A stretch of 64,000 nucleotides of DNA from Cyclina sinensis (GCA_012932295.1 JAAONU010000009.1:13247796-13311795), one strand, 5' to 3'; shown: positions 27,885 to 40,363, counted from the stretch's first letter. A program made the numbers and translations. The notes: generated by a model from the letters alone, not told the origin.

Positions 27885-28265
27885 ACCTCGAATGGCGAAT
27901 CAACCAACCAAACTAGGGTTATTTTCCCTCGGTGCCGGCCGAAGCTATTTGACCGAGCAAATGGCGAATCTATCTATCTATTTGAGCTTATTTATCGTCG
28001 GTACCGGTTGCCCATATGACCGACGCCCCCTGAAGAAATTAGTTATTTTATGTTTTGGAGGTAGTGCAAGATACAGAAAGCATCCCATTCCAGAGACACC
28101 CCTGGTTCTTTTGCACGCTCAGTGTATAGCACTGATACATGGGACCTCGGTTTAACGTCTCATCCGAGAGACTATTAGTGATGTTAGTGGAGCAGCGGGG
28201 GATCGAACTCGGGACCACTGGTATACCAGTCCAGCGCGTTACCACTGGACCACATCCGCGAATCA
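27885..28265 (-). mobile_element. SINE-like element with tRNA-derived head
   Basis: Read on the minus strand, GGTCCAGTGGTAACGCGCTGG (A box, about 28234-28252) is followed by GAGTTCGATC (B box, 28201-28210) and then a GC-rich body containing GTTAAACCGAGG and two related TCGGT(G/A)CCGG blocks near 27930 and 27998. The tRNA stems do not fold fully, so I call it a SINE, not a tRNA gene. ORFs crossing it on both strands are shadows. Confidence 0.55.
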
Positions 28266-28269
28266 CGCC

Positions 28270-30629
28270 CCGCTTTCCACTTATATAGGCCGACTAACCT
28301 ATACACGTGCAAATCAGTCACGAGACCATATCCCGCTCTTACCAAACTCGACAAACCAGTTTCATACATAACTATACAAAACAGAAACAATTTAGAAACA
28401 CGAATAATTTCATGCATGTTGTGTCAAGGTCATAGAAGAAAATGTAAAATAAGGTACATGGATAATCTATTACATATTACTATTAAGTAAATTATAAAAT
28501 TTTGATCTGTCTTTAAAGACCTATAATTTTGTTGTTACAGATATTGAAATTCAGAAGAAAAAAAAGCTTTATTAAAAGATTAATTCAAAGTACTGCAGTT
28601 TTGCCTAGGAGAGATATAAACCTGAACTGATGCCACATGGTGTGCCCCTTTCCAAGAGCAAAAAGAAACATGCTGTTAAAACGGCAGTAATTATTGTATA
28701 AAGCTGATTTGCATCCTTTCGAAAAGTATAGGTATAGTGTAATAATAGGATATGTGCTCGAAGTGTCCACGCGACTGCTAAGTAATAAGCATTTGTCAGT
28801 TTTAACTGCTGAACCTCGGATGGCCAGAAATGCGAAAAAAGTTTTATTTTGTTTCCATTACAATCTTTTTTAATTTCTAGTCCAAGACGGCAGTTTTCTG
28901 GCTGACACCCACGATCTACCAGATCAGTAGAGTTCGATTAAAATGTAAGAATAATTCTACGTTAAGAATCAAACACACAAACAGGAGTTTTCTGTTTCTA
29001 TTTTTAGTTTTCTATTTTTAGAAGAAACACTCAGATCATTTTGTTGAGTTTTGCCATTTTTTGTAAATATCAAGAGGTTTTTTTTAAAAAAAAAAATGTC
29101 AACTTGATGTGCCCATATGTAGGAGCTTCAGTGACATACAACATAATTGTTCAAAACCCTGCAGTTTTTTCCACAAATCGCGACTCAGTTTACTAGTTAA
29201 CACTAACCGGATGCTCTACCGATTAACTGTGCCAGTTGTGTATACTGATTAACTCATATCAAGTGTCAACGAATTTGAAAAAAACACTGCAATGCTACTC
29301 AATAAAATAAAGTTGCAGTGGTCAAAGACATGACATTGAATAATGCTGATTTGTCAAATAAACTTTGAATTTTTAATTTTGTTTTACTCAGCTGGATAAC
29401 TGGAGACATTTCTGTTTTGTTTTCTTTTTCATGACTTCTGCCGGGAAACCAGTGTCGACACGATTCCTACCTGTATAAATCACTAGTTTCTGCAAAACAC
29501 TAGCAGTATCATAAAATTCGGTTATGCAGAACGGATATGTACACACTTTTGCGATTTTCTCAGTTCCATTTCCATACTTTGAAAAAAAAAATATCCACGC
29601 TTCAAAATCTTTAGAAGTCTCAAAGCATTAGTATTGTTATGTTTTGTGCATCAGTTTTCAAATTAACCTTTTCAATATTAGAATTCCTCTTTTTTTGCGT
29701 TTCAGTTCGTAAATATATTAGCCGTTTACAAGACATTATTTCATGTAGATAGTGTCGTTTCTTATTCTTAAATCTCTTGCATTTATGTATTCTTTGTACC
29801 TATTTAACGTCTATGAGAGATCGGTACTGAAATTCCATGTTTCTATGGTCGATATTTCAGGACGCTTCATTCCGTTCTTTCATGTAGACAACAAATCCGA
29901 TACTGTTATTTTCCCAGCTAATTAGGTATACAAACATTAAAGTATTGACACATCACTTGGACTCCATGATAATGGCAATCGTTCGAATCAACGTAAGAAA
30001 AAGCAACACAGCCAACAGTAACAAAACAGCAATTTCTCTAAATCACTCAATGTAGAAACGTCTTGATTTTCTGACCTTACCAGAACAGTCCCTGCTTAAG
30101 GAGCGACATAAGTGCATAGGGAATATCTTGAAATATTCAGGAGAACATTGGCGTCCAATATATCTTTGATTTTAAGATACACGAGATAAACGTGCAACGT
30201 TGACGAAAGGAAGACAATTTCCCCTATGCATTTAATGTTCAGTCCTGACACTAATTCTTGCCCCTAGCGCAAGAACTGTCAACAGTTTGCTCTTGTGAAG
30301 TTACCAAATTTGGCAACAGTTATAATTTTTCATTTAAAAAATACAATATTTATTTTGCTTAATGGAATGTATCTGATATATTATTTGGTAGCAATAACAT
30401 AGACAATGTTTTATATTGCAAGCAAAACATTTTATATCCTAAAACAGAATGATAAAAGTAAGCCCTTTCTTGGAAACATTCAACAAGCAAAACTATTCTG
30501 GTCATAATACAGAAAAATACAGTGCTAAACAGTAATTTAAAAATGAAATGTTTGAAACTTCATGGGGAACAATAGAAGCAAATAACATTTCATAGAATAA
30601 CTTTGAATTACCAGAATATAAGTTAGCAC
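28270..30629. other. No gene seen
   Basis: AT-rich, no recognisable ORF. A weak tRNA-like D-arm can be read on the minus strand near 29190-29235 without a good B box. Confidence 0.35.
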
Positions 30630-32926
30630 TTACAACCCGTTTTGTAATAAAAACGAGGATTGTAATAATTATACCAATTCTCGTTTTTATACTAATGGGG
30701 TTTGAAGGTACAGCCAAATTTGTAATAACAAATTGTAATAAAACATTCAAACTGACTGATTTTCATAAATCTACGTGATCACAGACATTAATTAGCACGT
30801 GGAGATCGTGTTGAATTGTCTTTGTTAGTATTGGAACTTTGTGTATTGATTAAAATCCCTCCATATGAGCCTACTTCACTTAACGATTTTATAACATTTT
30901 GAAAAGTTATTACAAAACGAGTTGTAAAAGTATAAGCACATTTGCAGTAATGAAATATAAACGTTATTAAATTTTCAATTTTTTTTTTTATCAAAGACGT
31001 GGTTCTATTCATAAATTGACGAGATCACGGACACATATTAGCACATGTGATATTGGTCTTTTGTATGAGTTAGCAGTGAACACTGAATTATCGTATTTCA
31101 CAAGCTCAAACAACGGAAGTTGCCGATCTGATAGCGCTTCCGGTAATCTACTTATGCAATGCAAAATAGTTCCATGCAGAAGGTAAGCAAATGATACGGG
31201 TATTTACAGAGCTGAACGATGCTGACCACCCTATTCATAACACTGAGTTTCTTTCTCACTGATCTTTCATTGATAAGATTGTTGGCCAGTGTAAGGTTAT
31301 TAACAACAAGGACGTTTTTATAGTGGTTGGAGTTAAGTTTTCAAATCAAGATATAAATTATGACTCCAAATTTGAAGAAATAAAAAGCTATTTGCAAATT
31401 GGTCTAGAAGAGTACATTTCCTAACTGGTAAATTAGTAATCATAAAATCACTCGCTCTTGCAAACCTAAATTATAAAATTTTGAGTACACCAAATCCTTA
31501 TGTGACTAAAATAAATACAATATTAAACCTATTAAATAGAGGATATTTGTTTGTTTTTGTGGAAGATGAGAATTTATTTCATCGAGTGAACACCATATGT
31601 GATATTTATGTTTTAGTTCTTGTTTAACTTGCCACATTTTATTACAGATTTCGTTATTACAAATGTGATTAACCCCATCGTCGGATACCCACGTCCAACA
31701 CATCACATTACTCTCCATACAAAGTAGTGATAACGGAATAAGGTACCGTGGGTATCCGACGATAGTTTAACCTGTAATAACACGTTTTCTAAAATATTCA
31801 AAATGTTATAAAATCATGCAGTAAAATAAGTAGAAAAAAGAAGTTTTAACACATGACTGACTGCAAATGACCCAGAACAATTTAGCTCAATTCGCACGAG
31901 CTAATTTATGCATACAAACCCGTCCATTTATAAAAAGGAAAAAACATCTTTTTGAAAAGACAGTTTAAAAAAAACATAGTTACAATTCTCATTATTTCAA
32001 ATGTTATAAACCTTAACAAACGTTTTGTTATAACTTTTCAAAATTACAATAAAGTAGGTTCACCTAGGAAGAGTTTCATTCAACAATATTTATTCGCAAA
32101 TAACCTTGCAATATTCAGCTCCATGGGTACGTGCAAATGTAATAACAAAAGTGGTTGTCACCTTACAACCCGTTTTGTAAAAAAAATTAACCGTTAAGTA
32201 TGTTCATGAAGACAGAGTTTCAATCAATACACGACGGTCCCCAGATTACCCAGAACAGCTCGATGAGCACGTGCTAATTTATATCTGCAAAGCCGTTATT
32301 AAGTGTACAGAAACACTTTCTTTGCAAAAATTCAGTTTGACATTTTTTATTACAATTCTCTTTATTACAAATGTTGCTGTACCCTAATGACCCGTTTTGT
32401 AATAAAATTTCAAAATGTAATACAACTTACAGTTTAGTAGATTCATATAGGTAGAATTTCAATCAATACACAACGGTCCCATAATGGCTCGATAAGCACG
32501 TGCTAGTTTATACCAGTAAACTCTTATTTAATTTATAGAATCACTTCTTTTGCAAAAACTCAGTTTGACTGTTTTTATTACAACTCTTGTTATTACAAAT
32601 GTGGTTTTACTTTTACAACCTGTTTTGTAATAAAATTTCAAAATGCAATAAAACCGTACAGTTTAGTAGGTTCACATAGACAGAATTTTAAGCAATACAG
32701 GTCGGTCCCCAAAAACACAGAACAATTCACCTCGATAAGCACTTGCTAATTCTTAATTTCACTAGAGCTCAGTTTGACAATTTTTATTACAATACTCGTG
32801 TTATTACAAATGTGGCTGTTCCTTCGAAACCCGTTATGTTATAAAAACGAGAATTATTATAATTATTACAATTCTCCTTTTTCCTTTCTTTTTTTCTTTT
32901 TTTCTAAAACGGGTTGTAGCAGAAGC
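30630..32926. mobile_element. Foldback-type element: two inverted arms of about 220-bp units
   Basis: From about 31770 to 32880 a degenerate unit of 150-235 bp recurs in + orientation. It contains ATTACAAATGTGG, ACAACCCGTTTTGTAATAAA, AGTTTAGTAGGTTCA and AAGCACGTGCTAATTTAT. From about 30700 to 31720 the same words appear inverted (for example ATTACAAAACGAGTTGTAAA near 30909, and ATTAGCACGTGG). The centre is marked by a perfect 16-bp inversion, ATCGTCGGATACCCAC at 31677-31692 against 31748-31763. Both outer ends carry CCCGTTTTGTAATAAAAACG-type sequence followed by its own inverse. No transposase was found. A LINE fragment lies in the left arm. Confidence 0.7.
31280..31530 (+). pseudogene. Degenerate LINE reverse-transcriptase fragment
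   Basis: One frame from about 31320 reads IVVGVKFSNQD and continues FEEIKSYL. After a frameshift near 31400 the next frame reads WSRRVHFLTGKLVIIKSLAL and then STPNPYVTKIN. The order LGVxF, W-x-R-x-LT-x-GK-x-x-I-K-S-L-x-L and PNP matches the region just after the polymerase domain in non-LTR retrotransposons. It is truncated at both ends and frameshifted, so it is dead. The family-level assignment is from pattern memory. Confidence 0.75.
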
Positions 32927-33282
32927 TCTGAGTTTGATATTCAAAAGAAACCGTAAATGTCGAGCTGGTTCTAATTTCGTGTCAGTTACATTCACGCACC
33001 TAGTGTTTTAAGCAACATATATTTGCGTTCAAATATATCACATTATATCACAGTTTATTTCATCTAAAAAAATGACTTATGGACAAAGCCGCCATTATTT
33101 ATGGTAGAAAGGTTAGCCTACATAAAATCAAATGTTCTGACAAATATCTAGATGATTATGAATGTGCAATGGGATTAGTTTGATGAAATAGATACCAGCA
33201 AACACAAATTAACAAAGACTCGACCTTTTTCACTTCGTAATAAAACAAACAGCAACAAAACTGTGCATTTCCGAGAATGTAT

Positions 33283-33288
33283 TTTATT
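33283..33288 (-). terminator. Polyadenylation signal AATAAA of the compact gene
   Basis: AATAAA on the minus strand lies about 115 bases after the stop codon and is followed within 25-50 bases by GTTTTGTTGCTGTTTGTTTT, a typical GT-rich downstream element. Confidence 0.5.
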
Positions 33289-33404
33289 CAGAGAACAGCA
33301 CAGAACAGGCCAACAAATATTGTAATTGAGAGCACATACTTAATATAAATGCATATTATACACAAAACATATTTTATATGTAACGTACATGCCATAGTGA
33401 CTTT

Positions 33405-33725
33405 TCATCGTACTATAGCAAATAACATCAAAACGTGAAAATGATTGCTGATTCTTTTCTTAACGATTATCGTATGTACAGGTTCCCCAGAAGCGGGATG
33501 CGCAATCCTTCTGGAATTACGAATTACAATAAGATTGCAACCAACCAGCAGCGACGTAGGTCGACCCATACTCTGACCAGCGCCATCATCAACCCCTTGA
33601 ACAGAATATGTCAAGCCTTCAGTACATCTCAAAACTCTAAAAATAAAAGTTGTCCGTTTTGAAAATACAAGCTGTATATCGCAAATAAATGTGTCTAGGT
33701 TTGAGCTTACTGACTTGTTAAACAT
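33405..33725 (-). CDS. Small hypothetical protein (106 codons) in a compact TATA-to-polyA unit
   Basis: I do not recognise the product. The frame is open further upstream (to 33806), but that start lies above the TATA box, so the ATG at 33725 is the one expected in a transcript. The predicted protein starts MFNKSVSSNLD, has 3 cysteines, a basic stretch IVIRNSRR and a hydrophobic end LMLFAIVR, with no signal peptide. A possible 5' splice site (GTAAGC) follows the fifth codon and a TTTATTTTTAG acceptor lies about 75 bases on. However, the frames I tried across that junction soon hit stops, so I keep it unspliced. The case rests on promoter and polyA signals rather than on the protein. A non-coding RNA is an alternative, and an overlapping 75-residue + strand ORF is another. 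Confidence 0.35.
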   Translation of the reverse strand: MFNKSVSSNLDTFICDIQLVFSKRTTFIFRVLRCTEGLTYSVQGVDDGAGQSMGRPTSLLVGCNLIVIRNSRRIAHPASGEPVHTIIVKKRISNHFHVLMLFAIVR

Positions 33726-33770
33726 GCTTTTTGAATTTGAAAGTTGTACTGTTCTCTGCGAGGTGGCCAC

Positions 33771-33778
33771 CTTATATA
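33771..33778 (-). promoter_or_regulatory. TATA box of the compact minus-strand gene
   Basis: On the minus strand the motif is TATATAAG, followed by a locally GC-richer GTGGCCACCTCGC. The expected start site 25-30 bases on falls at about 33741-33750, just upstream of the ATG at 33725. Confidence 0.5.
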
Positions 33779-33809
33779 CCGACTCAGTCAACCAAAACTG
33801 ACCCAACCA

Positions 33810-34780
33810 GTTTTACTTCTACGGTAACGACAAGACGAGAATTATTCTCTCTAAGCTGTAACGAGACTAATCTATAAATATATTCTTCCTATTTCAGTTT
33901 TATGTACTTGCACCAAACTTTTACCGTCTGTTTCTGATTCCAGTGCCCAGCTGTAGGAATTTCGTCACATTTTATGAAACTATGAAACCATTTGCTGATT
34001 TTGTTTTCTTAAAATAATTCTGTTGCAAGTGTTTCATGCATGTGATGACAACAGCCCCTTCTCCACATGCATCCACAATAATATATGCAATTACAAAAAT
34101 TAATATAAACAACAATTAATACCAGCTAAATCACCTCTACTTTCTCTGATAAATATCCAAGTTTTACCCTCCTGAAAACATCTCAAACATTATTCTCATT
34201 AAACAGACATGCACTTATAACATGCGGTTGTAAAAATAGTATACAGTATGTATATGGGTGTATGATTTGACGTTTTCTTTCCTTTTTAAAGTCAATGAGG
34301 TCCCAGCAACAGTTGATGAAATATGACTTTGACCAAGCTCTTCAAAAAAGCATGTTTACCGTTTATTCATATTCTAGCTTAAACTTCAGCACCTCCTTCA
34401 CTACCTAGGTTCATTTTATCAAAGTTTACAAAAACAGTTAACAAGTTGTGTTGGGTAATAACGACCTTGAACTTGATTCTTTCAATATTTAAAGATATAG
34501 CTGCCTATATATTACTTCAAAGACAATTTGCTCTTGTATTGCAAAACTATTTTCACGATCAATTTAGACCATAGATGATCAAAGTGTCCTACATCGTGGA
34601 CACGAAAAGACAATTTTATAGGAATATCAGTTGCCTTTTAAGATCAATTATGAGCATGGCCGTATTGAATGTATGAAATTAATTTGTCAACAATTTACTA
34701 GAACGTGCCTATCTATTATTAATGGTTAACTCGATTATCTCCTAACAACAACCGTTTCAATAGCACAATATTTTGATTCT
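33810..34780. other. No gene seen; upstream region of the Shisa-like gene
   Basis: AT-rich sequence without convincing ORFs or exons between the compact minus-strand gene and the proposed start of the + strand gene, so the two would be divergently arranged. Confidence 0.35.
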
Positions 34781-34856
34781 AACATCTGACTTTAAATCTG
34801 TGCAGAGCAAGCTTAGCCAGACAGAAACACTGACAGTCAACAATGTCGTCGGTACA

Positions 34857-34863
34857 TATATAG
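34857..34863 (+). promoter_or_regulatory. Possible TATA-like element upstream of the Shisa-like gene
   Basis: TATATAG lies about 215 bases upstream of the start codon in a stretch of higher complexity than its flanks. A 5'UTR starting near 34890 would contain at least one short upstream ATG. The call is tentative because AT-rich DNA yields such motifs by chance. Confidence 0.25.
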
Positions 34864-35077
34864 AAGCAGTTTGTATCGGATATAATCTGTCGTTTGATTT
34901 CTTTAAATCTGTGGGAAGCAGTCTGTTTAAGATCGGAAGATGGAACAGCATTTGTGAACGTGACGTATTTCGTGATGCTTCAGTCCCATAGGAAATGTAT
35001 GTATCGGAAAACACTATGAGTATTGACTATGGTTCCAGATTATGTGATCACTATAACATAATAATCACTAGTGGAAA

Positions 35078-35141
35078 ATGGATGTTCAAATTGTGAAACT
35101 GTATGTTCTTGGGATATTTTTGCTGTATATGCATTCATGCT
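35078..35141 (+). CDS. Shisa-like membrane protein, exon 1 (start codon and signal peptide)
   Basis: The ATG at 35078 has a good context (AAAATGG) and an in-frame TAG at 35069-35071, so no longer start exists in this exon. It encodes residues 1-21, MDVQIVKLYVLGIFLLYMHS plus C, a short polar/basic N-terminus and a hydrophobic core typical of a signal peptide. The exon ends on the first base of codon 22 at a strong donor, TGTAAGTG. The next exon must begin with the last two bases of a codon, and it does (T+GT = Cys). The joined product runs straight on as CASSLTV, giving a plausible signal-peptidase site near residues 21-24. The intron that follows is 9.0 kb and holds the 61-bp satellite. The chance of another small in-phase exon in that intron cannot be excluded. 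Confidence 0.7.
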
Positions 35142-35559
35142 GTAAGTGATCTTTGAATATCTCTTTTATTATGGTTAAATGTTGCTGTATTTGACATTCC
35201 TTGTTCTTTAAATTAAAGTCTTGTAGAATTAAAAAATGTTAACATGTTATGACATATTCAAAAGAAGTTTACGTTTTCGTTTTCGTTTTTTATATATATG
35301 AAATACATTTATAATCATTAGCAGACAAGATATACTTAAAACACTTTATTTTTTGTCCACAGATTTTATACATGGCTTATTTGATGCTTGTGCGTCTGAT
35401 AGCTGTCCAACAGCCCCCACCCACTTCCGCTCTTCTATATTAAGGATAGACCGAATGTACAACACTATTATGCGACTCTGTTAATTGTAGTTAGTGTCTG
35501 AGTGATAACAATGCCTATCAGTTTATCAAATACATGTTTTCGCTATAAATATCCATTTT

Positions 35560-37262
35560 GTGGACACATATTGTAAGTAAAATAAATCTTTATAATGACC
35601 GACATGTAAATATACAATACGTTGACACATATTTTAAGTAAAATTAATCTTCATAAAGACTGACATATATTTTAAGTAAAACAAATCTTTAAACTGACTG
35701 ACATTGACATGTAAATATACAATATGTTGACACATATTTAAAGTAAAATAAATTCTTAAAATGACATATATATTTTAAGTAAAATAAATCTTTAAATTGA
35801 CTGACATGTAAATATACAATAGGTTGACACATATTTTAAGTAAAATTAATCTTTAAATTGACTGACATGTAAATATACAATAGGTTGACACATATTTTAA
35901 GTAAAATTAATCTTTAAAATGACCGATATGTAAATATACAATTTGTTGACACATATTTTAAGTAAAATAAATCTTTAAATTGACTGACATGTAAATATAC
36001 AATATGTTGACACATATTTTAAGTAAAATAAATCTGTAAAATGACTGGCACATATCTTAAGTAAAATAAACATTTAAAATGACTGACATGTAAATATAAA
36101 ATATGTTGACACATATTTTAAGTAAAATATATCTTTAAAATGACTGACACATATTTTAAGTAAAATAAACATTTAAAATGACTGACATGTAAATATACAA
36201 TATGTTGACACATATTTTGATTAAAATGAATCTTTAAAATGACTGGCACATATTTTAAGTAAAATAAATCTTTAAAATGACCAACATGTAAATATACAAT
36301 TTGTGGACACATATTTTAAGTAAAATAAATCTTTAAAATGACCAACATGTAAATATACAATTTGTGGACACATATTTTAAGTAAAATTAATCTTTAAAAT
36401 GACCGATATGTAAATATACAATTTCTGGACACATATTTTAAGTAAAATAAATCTTTAAATTGACTGACATGTAAATATACAATAGGTTGACACATATTTT
36501 AAGTAAAATTAATCTTTAAAATGACCGATATGTAAATATACAATTTGTTGACACATATTTTAAGTAAAATAAATCTTTAAAATGACCAACATGTAAATAT
36601 ACAATTTGTGGACACATATTTTAAGTAAAATAAATCTTTAAAATGACCAACATGTAAATATACAATTTGTGGACACATATTCCAAGTAAAATAAATCTTT
36701 AAAATGACCGACATGTAAATATACAATTTGTGGACACATATTTTAAGTAAAATAAATATTTAAAATGACCGACATGTAAATATACAATTTGTGGACACAT
36801 ATTTCAAGTAAAATAAATATTAAAATGACCGACATGTAAATATACAATTTGTGGACACATATTTTAAGTAAAATAAATCTTTAAAATGACCGACATGTAA
36901 ATATACAATTTGTGGACACATATTTTAAGTAAAATAAATCTTTATAATCACCGACATGTAAATATACAATTTGTGGACACATATTTTAAGTAAAATAAAT
37001 CTTTAAAATGACCGACATGTAAATATACAATTTGTGGACACATATTTCAAGTAAAATAAATATTAAAATGACCGACATGTAAATATACAATTTGTGGACA
37101 CATATTTTAAGTAAAATAAATATTTAAAATGACCGACATGTAAATATACAATTTGTGGACACATATTTTAAGTAAAATAAATATTTAAAATGACCGACGT
37201 GTAAATTTACAATTTGTGGACACATATTTTAAGTAAAATTAATCTTTATAATGACCGACATG
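35560..37262. repeat. 61-bp AT-rich satellite array, about 28 copies (intron 1)
   Basis: The unit GACATGTAAATATACAATTT plus 41 bases, including CACATATTTTAAGTAAAATA, recurs every 61 bases (for example 36841 to 36902). Left-hand copies (to about 36290) mostly carry GTTGACAC and GACTGACATG. Right-hand copies carry GTGGACAC and GACCGACATG. Several left copies lack about half a unit. This subtype boundary indicates local homogenisation. The array lies wholly inside intron 1 of the Shisa-like gene. Confidence 0.97.
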
Positions 37263-37746
37263 CATAACAGTCAACATTCATGTTGGAAACAATGTGAATG
37301 TCAAGAAATCTTGAAAACAAGAAGTAACCAGAACTTCTTTCATATCGACAAGATATAAAAGAGACATAGTGTTAGATTTAATTAAGGACTTTGTCGGCCA
37401 TAAAAGGTTTTACCGTGTTCAACTTTATTCAAAAGAGTTAAGCTGTCTGCCAATGTTGTATTTTATTGGATACAAGTCAATGCAAAGTAATATTCTTTAC
37501 CCAAAGTCACTTTGACCACTAACATATTACTTTTTCGAATTTGATTTGAACCAGTTTCTAGTACCATATTAGTTAGTTAGTAATCCAAACATTCGTTTAT
37601 TTATATATTAGCAGTTTATTTGATCAGAATAAAAGACTGTCATCTTAATAGAGAAGTGAATGGTCAAACAAGTAGCTCTAGGTATGTAGAATAAGTAAAC
37701 TGACAAAAAAGAAAGAAAAATGAAAACACACACACAAACACACACA

Positions 37747-37784
<38 letters not shown>

Positions 37785-40363
37785 GAAACAAAACCAGAGA
37801 AAAAACAATCTGTGTGACAGAATGTTCAATCAATTCTTGCAGATAAAAAATGGAACTTGTATACTTTCACAATTTCAAAGTCTCAATGTATCTCAGCCTG
37901 TTGAAAAACAAGTACAACATTAATGATTACATGTTGTTGGAAGGAAAGCAGTACGTTCACTTGTTAGTCATTTTGCTGCAGTTCTTCTGTTTAGTGATGA
38001 TCAATAAAGAGGTACTAGTAAATCACTAATGAGACAATAAATTCCGCGATAGATAATAAGTCACAGATGTTTTTAACTTCTCCACACTGTATGATTTGTG
38101 CTTTCCTTGACAACTATGTTTCTTACATTACTGCGTCTATTTAGTTCAAATGATGTGATTGTCTCACAGCGACATTAGATTTTATATTTTTCGTTGTATT
38201 TTAAAGAAGTCGATGAAATCAGCCCTCCACGCAATGTCGTTATAGGGGTATACTCGATTCATCATATCCGTTCTTCTGTCTGTTTATACATGTAGACACA
38301 TAAAAACAATTACTTAATCACGGAAACTTCACAACAGTATCTGGTGCCAAGCCTGGTGGTATGCAAATGGACCTGGTTACTTGTCCAGAGTTACGCCCTT
38401 GTGTATTTATCAGTACAAGTAAGTACATACGAGTCTCTTTTCGAACGTGTCAAACTTCTGTTGTATAAAACATATTGTCATGAACTTGTAACATCTAAGA
38501 TTACAATGAATTTCAAAAACCGAAAAACGGATTTCAAATTTCAGACGATGTCGGAATTTGAACAAAATGAGCGCTGTAAATTTCAAAACAAGCACACGCT
38601 TCACTTAGTTGCAGGAAATGGCACGATACCTCTGTTTAATAGCTGAATAGAGAAAGATCGATATTGGATGTTCCACTCAATGTGTTGGTAATCAATAGAA
38701 AGTTATGCTAATTCGTTCTTATTGGTATCGTCTAAAGAATTGCCTAAAAATCAATACCACAGCGTTTGTGTATTCGCTACAGGGCGAGAGGATTTGTACA
38801 CTGTTTACGTAAACAATGACTTTACGGTGGAAATTCTCGTTAGCAAATTACTAATAAGCCAAACACACATAATGATTTGCAACCTGATGCTGTAACTAAA
38901 ATGTATCACGCTTTGGCGCGCACTTTGGATTGCCAGTTTTCATCTACTATCGTCTGCAAATATCTAGATTGTCAGGATAAGGTTTTAAATATCAATAACG
39001 CGTGCTTATTGAGGTTTGGTATGACTTAACACTAATGAAACACTATGTTTTATATCATAGTTAGTTGCAGTTTCCTTTGTTGTTTGACTGTGTATATTTT
39101 ATATATACCGTGCAGGTATATCCGTTATCCAGCCGTGCATGCGTAATAAATGTATTACAAATGTACTTCCTGACCTTTACACCAGATCAACTGAAGATTT
39201 TCAGCATAGTCTCTCCAATAAATGCAATACTGCAAACTGGCCTTAAACCCGATTCTTGAAAAACTATGGTGTATATAAAACACAAAGCTTTTACCGATCC
39301 TGGATATTTAAAATTCAAATAAGGCAACGGTACTCCGATGAAAGATGGAACTCAGGTGCCGTTGAAATGTTTTGACCTATAATGGCTGTAAGTGATAAGT
39401 ATATTCTAGTTTTCGAACGAGGAAACTTTGTCCTCTCAGTAATATTGTCTGCACTTAAATCTGTCAGTGAACTCTAATCAAATAGTAAGTGACTAAATGC
39501 CAGTTTAAAACTTAGCTTTGATCATTTATAGTCTGTTGCTGTTTAATTTTAAGAGGAAAGATGTAATGCAGAACCACTTCGAATGTCGAATGTTATCCCC
39601 AGTCAGTCCATAATTTGATTATTTTGATACATGTTTTTAACTTTCACCTTAAAAAATCCAGTCCATTTTTCTCTGTAGTCACAACCCTTTTTTTTGCCAA
39701 ATTCAGTCAATTTAAAAGACTTGATTCAGAATTACAGAACCAAAATGCGATAAAAGGAAGTCCCAACTGTTCAAACAAATCATCTATTGACAAATGCGGA
39801 TTGAGGAATTACAAAAACGGAAGTGGATAAACATCGTTTGATCAGATGTAACGAAATACATGACTACACTTCTCCACGTTTGTAATGGAATTCAATCAGA
39901 ACAGGAGACGTTCAGATGCTATGCCACAGCATTAGTCAAACAGTTAAAATCATTCCAAGAAAGAATCGCTTTAGAACAGTTCGAATGTTGGCATGTAGGA
40001 GTCAAATACAAGGTTACATTAACAATTCAGCCTGGTTCATACTTTATATATCATAGTTTTGTTTATTTTACATGGAATCTTTGGCTTATTTTTGTTTGGT
40101 AGAAAATTGTTTTCACCCTAAGGCCTAGAATTTGAACCGATTTACACTAGGCTTCAGTCTTTTAACTTTTGTAACGAATCAAAATGAATACAGACACATT
40201 TGTATGAAAAAAATGTCGGTTTAGTCCCAGAGTTGTGAAAACCTTTAATTATTATTTATGTCAACGTTCATAGGAATATTACGTTATTTCTGTAGTCTAC
40301 TATTTTTGCTCTTTAAGATAAACTAGAAAATGTTTGACCGTGTTAGTTTCAGTTACAAAATAC
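37263..40363. other. Intron 1 sequence without recognised exon
   Basis: Contains the CA microsatellite (separate entry) and ORFs up to 100 residues (38344-38646) that have no recognisable domain or coding-exon splice context. Confidence 0.4.
37726..37784. repeat. (CA)n microsatellite
   Basis: About 29 CA dinucleotides with a few interruptions (AAA, GA). It lies in intron 1. Confidence 0.95.

Noticed and set aside
33435..33662. 75-residue + strand ORF opposite the compact gene
   Set aside because: It overlaps the minus-strand frame, and the TATA and AATAAA signals fit only the minus strand.
38344..38646. 100-residue ORF in intron 1
   Set aside because: Composition is not distinctive and it is crossed by an antisense ORF; no splice sites would join it in phase to exons 1 and 2.
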